A DNA stretch of 64,000 nt from Combretum micranthum (GCA_024138025.1 JAMXBD010001387.1:124001-188000); one strand, 5' to 3'. Shown: positions 34,829 through 47,271, counted from the first letter of the stretch. The notes: generated by a model not told the origin, from the sequence alone. Program-made: numbers and translations.

Positions 34829-36317
34829 GTGAGTATCACTTCCGATTTCAATTGTTGCTTGTGATTGTAATGATAGTTGCACTAGTTGCTAAGTAAAGAT
34901 AAAAAGAATGATTATGCATGATGGGGTTAGTGGGGAATTATAATTGTTTGCTGTTGATATGTGAAGTTGAACTTAAAGAATATCGAAGCCGAGTGATAAT
35001 TCATTGCTTGAATAGAGAGGAGCTAGAATGGATTGTCTGCGAATATTGCTTGGCCACCTAAAAGAATTGGATTAATCGATTATTAGACATTTAAATTAAA
35101 TTTGAACTCATTCATATCACGATGGGGATGGAGCATTAGCATTTGTTGGTTTTTCATGATCCTTAAAATGAATATGTTGGTTAATCGTGATCCATAAAAC
35201 GAATTATTATTCAGTTGACCGTGAGCTTAAACAGCATCGTACCGCAGGATTCGTTAATCTGCTAACCCGGGATGGAGAGCACAAGTCTATCCACATATGA
35301 TTTTTGGTTGGTCATATGTTTGCTAAATTCACGTGTTTGATGCATTTCACTTGATTGAATAATCACTTGCTTGAATGTTATGTCTTAATTGCGATATGAA
35401 AGTTTTCACTCACTAAGCTAGTTAGCTTACGCCCCTATAGTTTTCACTTGTTGCAGCACGAATTCATTTGGCTTAGGCTAAGGCAGGCAACAGCTCAGGT
35501 ACCGGAGCTAGGCGTTTCCCTTAGAAGTTTATTTCAGTTTTGTTTAGACTTCCACAGGAAACCAAAAGACTCTGGATGACTGTAATGGACCTTAATATTC
35601 TTTTGTGGGGAATGCCCCTTAGACTTTGTAACTTTATGTATGTGTTTTGATTTATTATCTATGGCTATCGAATGCCACATTAAACTTCTTAACTCCATTG
35701 AATAGAGTATTCTATTATCGTAAAGGGACGCTTTACATCTATACAAGACTCTCGAAGGGCTCGGATAGTAATTCGAGAGTCTTATATAGTATGTGGTGGA
35801 CTGTTACGTTTAGGATACCCCTATGGAGCGTGACAATATGTTTGAGTAATTGCATTACATATGAATTGTTAATAACTTGGTTGATGTATAATATGTATGG
35901 TTATTTACTGAGCCGTGGTTTCGCTCATACTCCAACGGTCTTTTCAGGTTTACGTTTCGAACTTGGTTAGTTACTTCTAGAAACATGGCTTCGATAAGGG
36001 CTTAAGAATTGGAAGTCTATGGTTCTATTTGGGATTAATGGTTTATAATTTTACTAGATTGGATTAGCTAGTGTTATCTTATTAGTTATGTATGTAGAGA
36101 ATTACAAGAAGATTACATGGTTTGTAACAATCTATGATATTTTATGATTAAGAGGACAGTTATTTACTAATTTATTTCTTACATGTATTTATCATTTCTT
36201 ATCCAAGCAACTAAAAAATCCTGTTTATTGAAAATATGTCATTCTCAGAAGGTAAACTAGTAATAGTATTCAAGTGTATCTTGTTTACTTCTATTAGGGT
36301 ATCCTCGGGGCGTGACA

Positions 36318-37048
36318 GCTTTAAGTTGATATCAGAGCGTGGTTGCTGGTATAAGAAAGATAAATATGTGAAAAAATTACATTGGTAAATGTAGTAAGTT
36401 TATATTTAATTAGCACTCTTTTGTAATAGTTGGGTAGTTATGGGTAGAGTTACATTGCACAATTATGAATAAAATCTGTGTGATTATTATTAATCATGCA
36501 AATTTTGTTGTGTGCAGACTAATCCTGCTATGTGCCATATTAGATGGGAGATATTTAGTATGTAGGAAGAGGAGACCTTGACAGATTACAGACGCAGAGT
36601 GCGGGTCCTGGTAGAGGATTTATATTTATATGGGATTACAAAATCCCCAGAGGAGATTCTCAGCACTTGGAAAAGAGGATTACAACCTTTATTTAAAGGA
36701 TGGTTTTTCTGATGGAGATGGCCTTTCCAAATAATAGATCGGCTATAGAGATACTTTATAGATTCGAGAGGTTGATAGTTTAAAAGGGAGGTGGTCTGGA
36801 GATTGATAACATAGCATTCATAGTCTCATCTAGATCTGTGAGACTAGATCCTCCTGATTTTAGAGTTTAGGTATCTATTAAAGGAGAGATAATTTATGCT
36901 CATGATGTTCGATATGATCACATTCGGGTGAGAGATGACACGACCTATGATGATGAATGGATGCTTGCACAAGTGATCAGATGCAACCATTCTAGACGTA
37001 TATTGATGAGGAAGCCTCCCATTATACCTGAGATAGCAGGTGAGTTCC
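36318..37048 (+). pseudogene. Primer-binding site and gag-like remnant
   Basis: TTGATATCAGAGC at 36326-36337, a tRNA-Met primer-binding site, follows the LTR end. At 36568-36714 a frame reads EEETLTDYRRRVRVLVEDLY and ends STWKRGLQPLFKGWFF before a stop, which resembles a Retrotrans_gag helix region. A second frame (36843 onward) gives an Arg/Asp-rich stretch ending EIAGEFL. The two are separated by frameshifts and stops. The similarity to gag is weak and rests partly on position. The element is cut at 37049 by another LTR. Confidence 0.5.
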
Positions 37049-39148
37049 TGTAAGCCTCGGAAAATTTCAGTAAATAATTCCAAAATAAACTCTAAAAATG
37101 ACTCCAAATTAAAATCGAACTTCGACTAGCCTTAAATCACGAACGAATCTAGAAATTTCTTAATCTTGAGAAAATAAGAATCCTTAAAAATAAAATAAGG
37201 ACTCAACGGTCTTCAAATCCAAAACCACTACGTATGACAAATTCTATACGTAACTCTGACTTATAAAATTGGGTAATATAGAACTTAAAAACAAATTATT
37301 AAAAAGTAAATAACGATAAATCTTCGGAAATAAAACTCAATTCAAGAATTCCGAAAACATTAAGAGATATTAAATACTTACAAAAAATAAAATTTAAAAT
37401 AAATTTCTCAAACTAAATATATTATATAAACATAAACCCTCAGTTTTCAAATTGGCAAGGATCTAAACCGGAAAATCATTGGGAACCCTAAGTGGAATAT
37501 AGTAGTTTTAGTCCGACAATCTTTTGCTCTTAGCCCTAAAGGCTAACGTGTAGTTTAAGTGTGTAGAGTAGCTCGTAGTAATATAAGATCGCTTAAAAAT
37601 ATCATATTGGTAAATTTTTGACTTATTTTGAACCCGTTCGATACAGACTTTGAAAAGCGTATCCTAAGGCTCGAGATATAAAAAATATACCCTTAGTACC
37701 ATTAGACTTGTATTTTCATAAGGACTTCAAAAATATCAGTTTTATAATTTTTTGATAACTAGAAATATTTGATTTTGCAATTATATTCGTCATTACTACC
37801 GGTAATTAACTAGTCTTTTGCACTATTCACTACTATTCATTATAAAATTTTATTACTCTTGTAAACCCTTATATTTTTTATAAATATTTTATATATCATA
37901 GAAAATTTTGTTTTTCAAAAATTTAGTTCGTTTCAGGTTTTTATAGGATCAGTTTCTGTTTAAGATCTGATACTAAAAATAAAATAAATTATTTTAATAA
38001 TTGAAAAATATTTTAAAAATATTTTTATTTTAATAAAATAATTTTTTAGAATTTTTCGAGTTATAAAAATATTAATTATAGCTCATATTCACGTATTTTG
38101 ATCATACCGGGAACTTATTTGATAATTCACTAAAATAAATTAATTATTTATCTTATTTTAATTATGAAAAATATGCTACAAAAATTTGGAATACATTTTT
38201 TATCTTTTCTTATTTTTATTTTATTTATGAAGAAAGTACACTTACAAACCCATACATTTAAGTACACCTTTCACACATCACTTCTTTTTCACTTCAATCT
38301 TTCTACACTTCATGTATCACTTAATGGCAGATTTTTGACTTCTTTTGCTGCCTTTTCTCCTTTGAATTACTCCCAAATTAATTAAAATAACCCTCTTTCA
38401 ATCCTTCTTCAAGAAACTACACATACCATTAATTACACATTACAATTTCAAGTTAAAAACTAACTAAATTCCCTCCTTCTCTCCTCTCCATTTCACGTCA
38501 TCCATGAGGAATAATTGCTTCCCTTTTTTTTTTTTTACTTTATTTAAGTGTCTTAAAACTCCTTTTACCTTTCTCTCTCATTCACACATCAAACCTTTAC
38601 CATTCCTTACACTTTTTCTCTCTATTTTTCCTCTCTTTCTCTCTTCTTTTGTTCTTGTTCTTGTTCTTGCAAGAACACTTGTTGCCCTTATTCTATATTT
38701 GAGCTCCCACACATATTTCTTCAAGATCCTTTGATAAAACTCTTATCCAAAACTTCCATAGATGATATAGGTAAAGTATAGCGAGAGTTTCATGCATCAA
38801 ATGACCTTCCATAAGCTTAAAAGCTAAGGATGATGATGCCAAAATGAAATACCCCTCTTATCCATGATTATTCTCTTGTAATATTATTATTTTCTTACTA
38901 GAAGTAGTTATATTTTATAGATCTAACTTTTATGTAACTTTGCTTATGTTTATGTTTAGATCTATGAGTTTATAGTTTACTATCATGGATTTCTTTTATA
39001 TTTATGTTCATAGAAAGTGTAGATATTGGTTTTGAATTCAAACAAAAATGATGAAATTCGTATATAGGTAAGACCCACATTTAAAAACCACTTTCCAAGT
39101 GTCAAAATGGAAATTTTACTTGAGATAATGAAGGCTTAATGGGTATTG
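37049..39148 (+). mobile_element. Long LTR (plus), first 2.1 kb, interrupted
   Basis: Starts TGTAAGCCTCGGAAAATTTC and matches, in reverse complement, the right-hand 2.4 kb of the intact minus LTR at 40420-45303, including the AAACCACTTTCCAAGTGTCA stretch near 39090. It stops at 39148, in mid-homology, where the Tat-type LTR begins. The rest presumably lies past the right edge. The left flank GTTCC would be its target-site duplication. Confidence 0.75.
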
Positions 39149-39800
39149 TGTAGGTATAATTCCGATGCAACGATCACGAGAGTACCGCGTGACTATCGCG
39201 CTACACGTGATCTAGGAAAACAACACGTGCAAGGATGATCAGGAAGTAATCGTGTAGGGAGGAGGAGTAGGCAGTCTCAATAGACTCTAACACATGTGTG
39301 ACAGGTGAGAGAGCTAAAGAGCATCAACCTCACTAAGTACTACGAATTCATGTATGTTCTTGAGTAAATCAAGTGTTTGATTCACCAGGGCAGAAATCCG
39401 ACTACACGACGACGTTTGTCCAAGTTTTCACCTCTCCCAATGAGGTAAGGACTCAAGGTATTTATAGAGAATCTAGCTGTCGATGTCGTCCTTCAAATGA
39501 GATCGACGACCAACAGCTAGGATGAGTGCCCTCACTATGGATATGAATATGGGCTCCCTTATGGACCCAGGCCCATTAAAGCCTTCATTTACAATGTGTG
39601 TGAGCCAATTTGAGAAAGGTTGGAATTGGGCAGGCCAATTCCTTCAAGCCTTCCATGGCAATTCTCCCATGCCAATTCTCCCATGATCATCCCAATATAA
39701 TTGGGCCTAACTCTCTAAATCCTATCGCTTTAACCCAGAGAGTTAAGTCCAAATAATAAATCGTGCTTAAAGCCTTCATAATGAAATCTATACATCTACA
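39149..39800 (-). mobile_element. 3' LTR of the Tat-type element (652 bp)
   Basis: Bounded by TGTAGGTATA and TACATCTACA, inverted ends of TG/CA type. On the minus strand a TATA box (CTCTATAAATACC near 39465) sits mid-LTR. It cleanly interrupts a long LTR that resumes nowhere in the window, fitting the element's large size. The expected target duplication is GTATT (39144-39148), with its partner beyond 64000. Confidence 0.6.
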
Positions 39801-39816
39801 TTTTGCCCCCTTGACC
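39801..39816 (-). other. Polypurine tract
   Basis: The minus strand reads GGTCAAGGGGGCAAAA directly before the TG of the 3' LTR, the normal place for the plus-strand primer of reverse transcription. Confidence 0.55.
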
Positions 39817-40419
39817 AAGGTCTTTCGGGTCATATCGGAAGGATTTGGGCATTAATTAAGCCCTTTCGAATGACAAAAGTCTAACCCAGTGCATGTGTGC
39901 TAAAAACTTAGCTGCTCTGCTGCTTGACACGTTAACAATTTGTAATGTGAAAGCCTATTGCGATGCTGCTAGATAATTAAACCTTTTCAAGGCACAAGAA
40001 TGTGTAAATAACTCGATCCACCATTTTAGCATGTTTGGCACACCTTTTACACTCTCAATCATTTTCAATACCTAGTTCATTTCTCTTCACCATCATCTTC
40101 ATCATCATCCTCTTCACCATTATCTTCATCATAGTCTTCAACAACATTTTCTTGAACCAATTTACTGTCGCGAGGTTTTAGTAGCATGACTAGCATGTCT
40201 TCTATTTTGGCCACATCAAGTGGTTCTTCCTCAACAGAAGGCTTTTGCTCAAAAACCATCAAAGCATAAACAAGTGCCCCGATTATGTCAGCAACTAGTG
40301 CTGATAAGCGAGGTGACTTTGAGAGTTCCCCAAGGTAAAGAATTAGAGAGGACAACTCACCACATATGTTTGCCAAAGCTTGAGTAGGATGGTTTTGTAG
40401 AGCTTGTCCACGCTTCTCT

Positions 40420-43400
40420 TGTCACGCCCCGAAGGGTACCCTAAACGTGGCAGTCCGCCGTACATAATATTAAGGCCTAAGAATGACCACCTCAGTTATG
40501 CGAAGGCTTCCATACTATGCACAAGGCGTCTAACACATAAAAGAGACACATCGGAATGATACATTTTATATTGATACAATTGAGTAACAATGTAAAGGAA
40601 ATACAATTTACTATACTTAAGATACAAATCACTATACTTCAAAATACAAATCGTTCAACTCCAATTACATTCATCCATGGACTTCCCTACATAAACTATT
40701 ACAAGACAAATCATAAAACTAGCTGATAACTTCAAACATTCATATTCTTTGCCGAAATCCCGGAGTCATTCCCGGCTCCAACCAATTCGGTCTCCACTTT
40801 GCTTTCTTGAAATAACCTGTTCATTTAAACAACTATAAGGGTATAAGCTACACTAGCTTAGTGAGAATTCCCTTAATTCCGTACCATACAAGCAAGTTAT
40901 AATCAACCATATGCTATGCATGAACAAACACATGAGCAAACAATTATGTATGGGTATCCGGAACCCACACACAGAACGGATTTACGCCCTCCGTATCTTG
41001 GGTTAGGGATGGTATTGAAGTCTACACGACTGCTGCTAGTCCCCAAGCCCTCGGCTCATAGCACTCGCCTCGGCTAGGTTCACACATGGAATGCATCCCC
41101 GATGCGCCTTAGTTCCCTATGAGTGAGCTCTGATCCTGGGTCTCATTATCCAAACGAGTCCTCGGACCATACCGATCGACCTGCGTAGGAGTAGCACGCT
41201 ACCAAATGCAATATGTCCGATGCGATGCATGATCAATTTACTTTTTGCTTAGGTCAAAATACTTATACATTCTTTAGAGTGACCAGCCAATATCATACAC
41301 ATAACAAAAATAATATGAACAGTGCAATTATCCAATCAAATCGTGGTTTCGATATGCTTTAGTATTCTTTGGCATACATTTATCACAGCCTCATCATATA
41401 TCCCATCCCCATTCGTATCGATTTTTATCTTGTTCCTACAATCTAATGCAACTAACTACAAGCACAATCAAGGTAACAAAACAAGGAGAAAACTCACTCG
41501 GCCATTGGCTCATCGGTCTTCTAGTAATAGTAATCCGGTGGTAGGGAATCGTCGATCTCGGGATCTCCTAAAAAGGAAGAAACACTCTAATAAGTATTTC
41601 AACTCAAACTAATCTAAACGATCTTATACGAACTATCAAATTCGTAATTCTCGTCCTAAGCGGGAATTCCAACTTAAAATAGCCATAACTTGGTCATTTT
41701 AACTCGGAATCTCACAAATTATATATCGATTTCTATCTACTTCAAAAGATCTATCTAATCCTAATATTATTTTCAGGTTTTGAAAAATTTGAAGCTTCGA
41801 AAAGGCCGGATCAGATTAGGGCAGTAACAAAATTTAATTCCGAAGAATAGTTTTATAAATATTTATAATGTTCCTACTGTACAAATTAGCTATATATGCA
41901 ATATGAATGATTTCCTAACATGAATGACATGAGATGAGCTTAATGTATGCATGATCTTAATGATTTTTGCTAAAAGGAAATTTTATAACTTTTTATTTTG
42001 CAAGACCATAATAACAACTACTTATGAAAAATCTAGTTTTTCTAACTTTGATCATTTCCATTTGTTTTGGATTTATTACTTAAGAAAATATAATTATTTT
42101 TGTTAAAATTGAGTCTTCATTATATATATTACTTATGACCTTCATTTCTACATAAAAATTTCCATTTTACACTTTATAAATATGTTTTCCAATATGATTT
42201 ACTCAAAAATCCGAATTTTAGAAAATCCACTTTTTGAATGATTCATTTGGGGAAAACTTGTTTAAAACATTAAAATTTAAGGCTTTACTATATCAATTAC
42301 CTATGGACTTTATTTAACACATAAAACTTGCAATTTGAGCTCAATTACTAAGTGATTATATGTGCATCATCTCAAATCACGAATTTGACAATTTGATCAC
42401 TAACTCAAATTTTTCCATTTTAATTCCATTACTTGTTTAACACCTTACTCATGCCTAAACTCATTTTAACTTGTAAAAATCATTGCTTAATGATATCTAT
42501 TACCTATATACTTCATTTTTCACATAAAAAATGCGTTTTGGAGTTGATACATGGGTTCTAAAAATTGGTCTTGGTTGGGATCCGAATTTATAAAATTCAT
42601 TTTTTGTTATATCTTTTGATAAAATCTATCTAAGCTCATGAAAATCCATTCCTTACATATCATATCTTATGAGCCTTTCATTTCTTAAATAAAAACTTCA
42701 TTTTTGAGTTGGAAAACATGTTTTTAAAATAGGCCTTGGCCAAAATCCGAAAATAGAATTTTTATTTTGAAAGTAACTTTGAAAATTACATTAGATTCTT
42801 GTAAAAAGAAGTCTTGATGATGTTCATATATTAAGCCTTCATTTTATTAAGAAAAAATTACATTTTGACACTTGGAAAGTGGTTTTTAAATATTGGTCTT
42901 GCCAAAATACGAATTTCACAAATTTTGTTCAAGTTCAAACCTAAGATCTACACATAATATGAACATACACCTATATGAAACCCATGAAAACAAACTTTAA
43001 ACTCATAGATCTAAACTTTGCTCATCAAAATTACTCAATTATGTTATCTATACCCTAAGCCCTTCATTTTAAATGAAAAATACACATTTTGAAGTTGAAA
43101 AACTACTTTTCTAAATATGGTTCCATTTTCATCCAAATTTTCAAAAGTTGTTTTTGTTGAAAATAAAATAGATCTTGAGTTTCCTATAACTTTCCTACCA
43201 TCATCATGTTATAGCAAGTTGTTCATAAACATAAACAAAGGCCTAATGCATTTATGAACTCAAAACACTAGATCTAGTCTTTTAAACTAGTTTTAAATGG
43301 ATGAATCACTAAGATGAATATGTGGATGATAGATCTATGCATAAATCATAAGAAATAACAAATATAACAACTTAAATAACAAGATCTATGGCATAAACAA

Positions 43401-45303
43401 AATCAAAGCTATAAAAATTTAGATCTACAAAATATATCAACTTTAAACAAGAAAATAATTGAAATACAAGATAATAAAAGTAGAGAAAATGGGTGTTTCA
43501 TTTTTGGCATCATCATCCTAAGCTTTTAAGCTTATGGAAGGTCATTTGATGCATGAAACCTTCATTACACTTTACCTATATCACCTATGGAGCTTTGGGA
43601 AGAAGATTTGCTTAGAAATCTTTAGGAATGAAGTGTGGAAGCCATGGAAGAAGAAGGGGGCAGCTTGTTTTCCATGGAGGAACAAGAGGAAATGAAGAAG
43701 AAAGAGAGGAAAAATGAGAGAGAAAAGTTAAAGAATGAAAGAGGGAAAGTGAGTAAATGAAGGAGTGAGAGAAAATGAGTGTTTTAATTGAATAAATGAG
43801 AGAAAAAAAATAAAATAAGGCAGCCCAAAAAGGACCATGCTGCACGTGAAATTGGGGGAGGAGAGAGAGGGGAAATTGTTGAAATTTGACTTGAATTTGA
43901 ATTGTGTAATAAATGTGTAATGTAACTTTCTTAAGAAGGAGTAGAAAATAATTAATTTAGTCAAAATATGAGTAGATAAGGGTCAATGGCAGCCATAAAA
44001 GAGGGTAAAAAATCTGCCATCAATTGTGGGTAATGTGTAGAAAGATTGAAGTGAAAATGAAGTAATATGTGTAAGGTGTACTTGAAGGTATGAGTTGTAA
44101 AGGTACTTTCTTAATAAAATAAAATAAAATTAGAAAAATTATTCCAAATATTTGTAGCAGATTTTTCATAATTAAAATTAAATAATTATTTGAATTATTT
44201 TAGTATTTTAACAAATATGTTACCGGTATGATCAAAATACGCGAATATGGGCTATAAATAATATTTTTATAACCCGAAAAATTCTAAAAAATTATTTTAT
44301 GAAAATAAAAATATTTTTAAAATATTTTCCAATTATTAAATTAATTTATTTTATTTTTAGTATCGGGTCTTAAACAGAATCTGATCCCGTAAAGACCCGA
44401 AACGAACTAAATTTTAGAAAAACAAAATTTTCTATAACATATAAAATATTTATCTAAAAATATAAGACTTTATAAGAATAATAAAATTTTGTAATGAAAT
44501 AAAAATGAATAGTGCAAAAGACTAATCAATTACCGGTAATAATGAAAATACGATAAAAAGGTTATAACTGTAACTTTTGTAACCCGAAAAATTCTATAAC
44601 TGATATATTTAGAAATCTTATGAAATTACGAGTCTAACGGTACTATTGGTATATTTTTGATATCTCGAGCCCTGTGACACGCTTGTCGAAGTCCGTATCC
44701 GAACGGGTTCGAAATAGGTCAAAAATTTACCAATCTGATATTTTTTAATAAACTCATATTACTATGAGCTATTCTGCATATTCAAACCACATCTCGGCCT
44801 CTAAGGCTAGGGGCGCTAGATTGCCGGACTTACACTATTGTATTCCGGTTAGGGTTTCCGGGTGATTTTTCGGTTTAGGCTTTTACCAATTTGGAAACTG
44901 ATATTTATGCTTATACAACATATTTAATTTGAGAAATTTATTTTAAATTTTATTTTTGTAAGTATTTAATATCTTTTAACGTTTTCGGAATTTTTGAAAT
45001 GGGGTTTCATTTTCGAAAGTTAATCGTTATTTTTTTAATAATTCGTTTTTGGGATCTATATTACCCGATTTTATAAATCGGAGTCATGTATGGAATTTTT
45101 CGTACGTAGTGGTTTTAGAATTGTAGTATGTTGAGTTCTTACATTGTTTTTGAGAATTCTTATTTTTCCCAAGATTCGGAAATTTTTCGAATTCGTTCGT
45201 GATTTAAGACTAGTTGAAATTCAGTTTTAATTTGGAGTGATTTTTAGGGTTTATTTTCGAAGTTCATCTTGAAATTATTTACTGAAATTTTCCGGGGCTT
45301 ACA
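40420..45303 (-). mobile_element. Solo long LTR (4.88 kb) with TSD TCTCT
   Basis: The plus strand starts TGTCACGCCCCGAAGGGTAC and ends CCGGGGCTTACA, so the LTR reads TGTAAGCCCCGG...GGGGCGTGACA on the minus strand. Perfect TCTCT duplications lie at 40415-40419 and 45304-45308, and the CSI3-like fragment resumes across them. No internal domain remains. On the minus strand it carries a leader ending CATAG|GTGATA (donor at 43584) and the exon module 41567-41498. An LTR this long is rare; Del/Tekay chromoviruses are a known group with multi-kilobase LTRs. Confidence 0.92.
41498..41567 (-). other. LTR exon module (70 bp)
   Basis: The minus-strand acceptor TGTTTCTTCCTTTTTAG is strongly pyrimidine-rich; the donor is GTGAGTT. 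The exon encodes DPEIDDSLPPDYYY and TAG, then CAATGGCCGA against the donor. Predicted upstream intron: 43584 down to 41568 (2017 bp). Confidence 0.65.
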
Positions 45304-45600
45304 TCTCTTGCATGCACTTTGGAAAGAGCAATTATAGCACCGACAAGAGGCAAGACACCATCTGCATCAACAATAGCTTCCTTAGCCTTGGTTGACTTGG
45401 AAGATAGAGCCTCCATGGCATCGACAGCACTAGCACATACAGAAGCATCATTTATCTAACCCGACAATCCTAGCAAAACTTTGACAGCTCTAGAATCTAT
45501 CACTTTGGGTGTGCTCTCAATGAAAGCCAACACCAAACGACCTAAAAGAGAAGCAGCGTTTGCCTAAGCAGTTGCATTGCCTGAGCATTCATTGTTTGGA

Positions 45601-47271
45601 TCTAAATTATGCAACGTGTGCTCTTCAATTGAGATTCTTCTTATGACCTCAGTAAATTCTTCTGCTAAATGAGGAATATGTGAATGCTCATATATTGAAG
45701 CAGGACTTTAATTGGCTATTGCTGTCCTTAGGCTAGAAGTGGCATCCCCGTCTTCGCTGCCCTTCACTCATTCAACTTCCTCTCTTGCATAGCTATGGAA
45801 AGAAAAACCATTAGACAAGTCACATATCCAAATGATATTCATCTATTAATTTCAGTATTATTCCAGCCCATATAAAATATCCTTAGTCCTCTTCTTCTTA
45901 GTACGTAATTATAATTAGAACAGCATGGGATCGATTCCTCTCACGCGTGCGAGGGTGTGTTTTTTTATTCAAACAGTAGCACGTAAGCAGGGTCCTATAC
46001 AACCAACCTATATACATGTCCTTGGTGCCGCTTCCTCTTTTTTTTTTTTTTTTTTTAATCTTTTGCTGCCAGCATGTAGCAAACATGCACTCTGCCAAAG
46101 CGGTTACAAATCTTGTACCATGACTGAAATGTTCAAATTTTATTGGTTGACAGTACTATTGTAGCTTCTTTTCATCTTGATATTCTCTTCTTGGGCTAGC
46201 ATATACTGGGTGTGACAATTTTATTTTCGTTCTTCTACTATATCCAGAACATACACATTTTTTCTAACATTATTGGCTCTCTTATTGTATTCCTCTTCAA
46301 CCAGCAACTTTCTTGTTATCATATTTTTCTATTTCACTTTACGAAGGTGAGATGAAGGAATCCAACCTCTGAAACCTTACACTTCTTTGTGTTCTTAGCT
46401 CCTTTAATGGCAATCATACTCGTAGATTGATCGTTTGGGATAGCTAATAAAGAGATCCCGTGAGAGTCGAGAGGAGACGCATAAGCTACAATCAGCTGTT
46501 ACTGTGCCTCACTTGTCCTCACGGTTTACTTTACTCGGCTAAACTAAACTTCAACTAGCCGGAGTCAGCCATTGAAGGGCTTTGTTCGTTGACGTGCTTG
46601 GTTTCTAACTAGATGGGATTTGTTCTTCTTTGCTGTTTCCAACGAATTCCCTGTTTCTCTGATTTTTTTTTTTTTTTTTGTTCATTCCAAGTTTTCTTCT
46701 GCCTCTTGTAGTATGACTTTTGTTGGGGAGTGGGAATCACTTCGTCAGCTATCTGTGATCTAAAGGAGGAGCTATAATTTAGAAGTATCACTTGATTTAG
46801 TGCAAAGTTATTTTCCAAGTAATGTTCTTTCTCAAACTTGCTGTTCTTGATATTATGGTGCTGCCCATGTCCTTGGATGACGGTTTTTTGTGAATGTTGT
46901 ACAATGTTGTAGTCTTGAGTTGATGTAAAATGAGCTATGCGTTTTCTACAATTCATCTTGTGTAAAAGAATGTAGTAGCAAAAGAATGTTATTGTTATTC
47001 TTGTGTAAGATATCACGGTATCCATAAATACATCATTCATGACTCGTTGGGCTTGGGTATTGCTGAAATGTGGCATACTATTTGATTGTAGAATTAGTCC
47101 TCCAAGCCCATGTAGACCAGAGGTTCAAATTCCTCATAAGGTACCTGCTGTAGAGAGGTACTTGCTATATTTTTGGATTTCACAAAATCCTTTTATCTCA
47201 TGGAAGCTGCTGTATGATGTTGTGTGTCCTAGTTTAATGCGGAAGAATCATGATAAAATATGACAGTGATA
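45601..47271. other. No gene recognised
   Basis: Unassigned sequence of the Tat element between the CSI3-like fragment and the tandem array. Frames upstream of the CSI3 homology (about 45600-45780, minus) stay partly open but match nothing I know. T-runs occur at 46029-46056 and 46661-46680. Confidence 0.4.

Larger units (their letters stand above)
32446..35835 (+). mobile_element. Solo long LTR (3.39 kb) with TSD ATATG
   Basis: Begins TGTAAACCCCGG, ends CTATGGAGCGTGACA, and is flanked by perfect ATATG duplications at 32441-32445 and 35836-35840. It has no internal domain, so it is a solo LTR left by recombination. Inside, in order: TATA box 33148-33155, CT/CA microsatellites (33041-33058, 33230-33248), leader ending AG|GTAATG at 33294/33295, and exon module 34760-34828. 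Close homologues are the plus LTR starting 55583 and the minus LTR 58905-62437. Confidence 0.88.
29818..36317 (+). mobile_element. Long 5' LTR (plus), interrupted by a solo LTR
   Basis: The right end CCTCGGGGCGTGACA (36317) is followed by a tRNA-Met primer-binding site and a gag remnant, so this is a 5' LTR. It contains in plus order a leader-like CT-rich patch (about 30370-30410), a GCCGGC cluster (30945-31215) and an exon module (31724-31784). A 3.39-kb solo LTR with its own duplication is inserted at 32441. The left border is not resolved. GGGGCGTGACA ends and TATCAGAGC sites suggest a Del/Tekay-type chromovirus, as an inference only. Confidence 0.5.
40077..45600 (-). pseudogene. CSI3-like armadillo-repeat fragment, split by a solo LTR
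   Basis: Fragment of a plant CELLULOSE SYNTHASE INTERACTIVE 3-like protein, which in the family links cellulose synthase complexes to microtubules. The first part (about 45590 down to 45304) reads ANAASLLGRLVLAFIESTPK, ASAVDAMEALSSKSTKAKEA and VDADGVLPLVGAIIALSK. The second (40414 down to about 40155) reads GQALQNHPTQALANICGELS, LILYLGELSKSPRLSALVAD and KIEDMLVMLLKPRDSKLVQE. It is an internal piece of about 180 residues of a 2,000-residue family. Lesions seen: two in-frame TAG codons and a 2-base loss just before the CMQ region, plus a 4.9-kb LTR insertion. After LVQENVV the homology ends and an acidic tail (DYDEDNGEEDDDEDDGEEK) replaces the ARM repeats. It lies in sense orientation inside the Tat element. 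Confidence 0.8.

Noticed and set aside
43612..43964. Two overlapping Ser/Phe-rich minus ORFs with signal-peptide-like N-termini
   Set aside because: They lie in the CT-rich leader of the 40420-45303 LTR; composition follows the pyrimidine tract and frames are not kept in sister LTRs.
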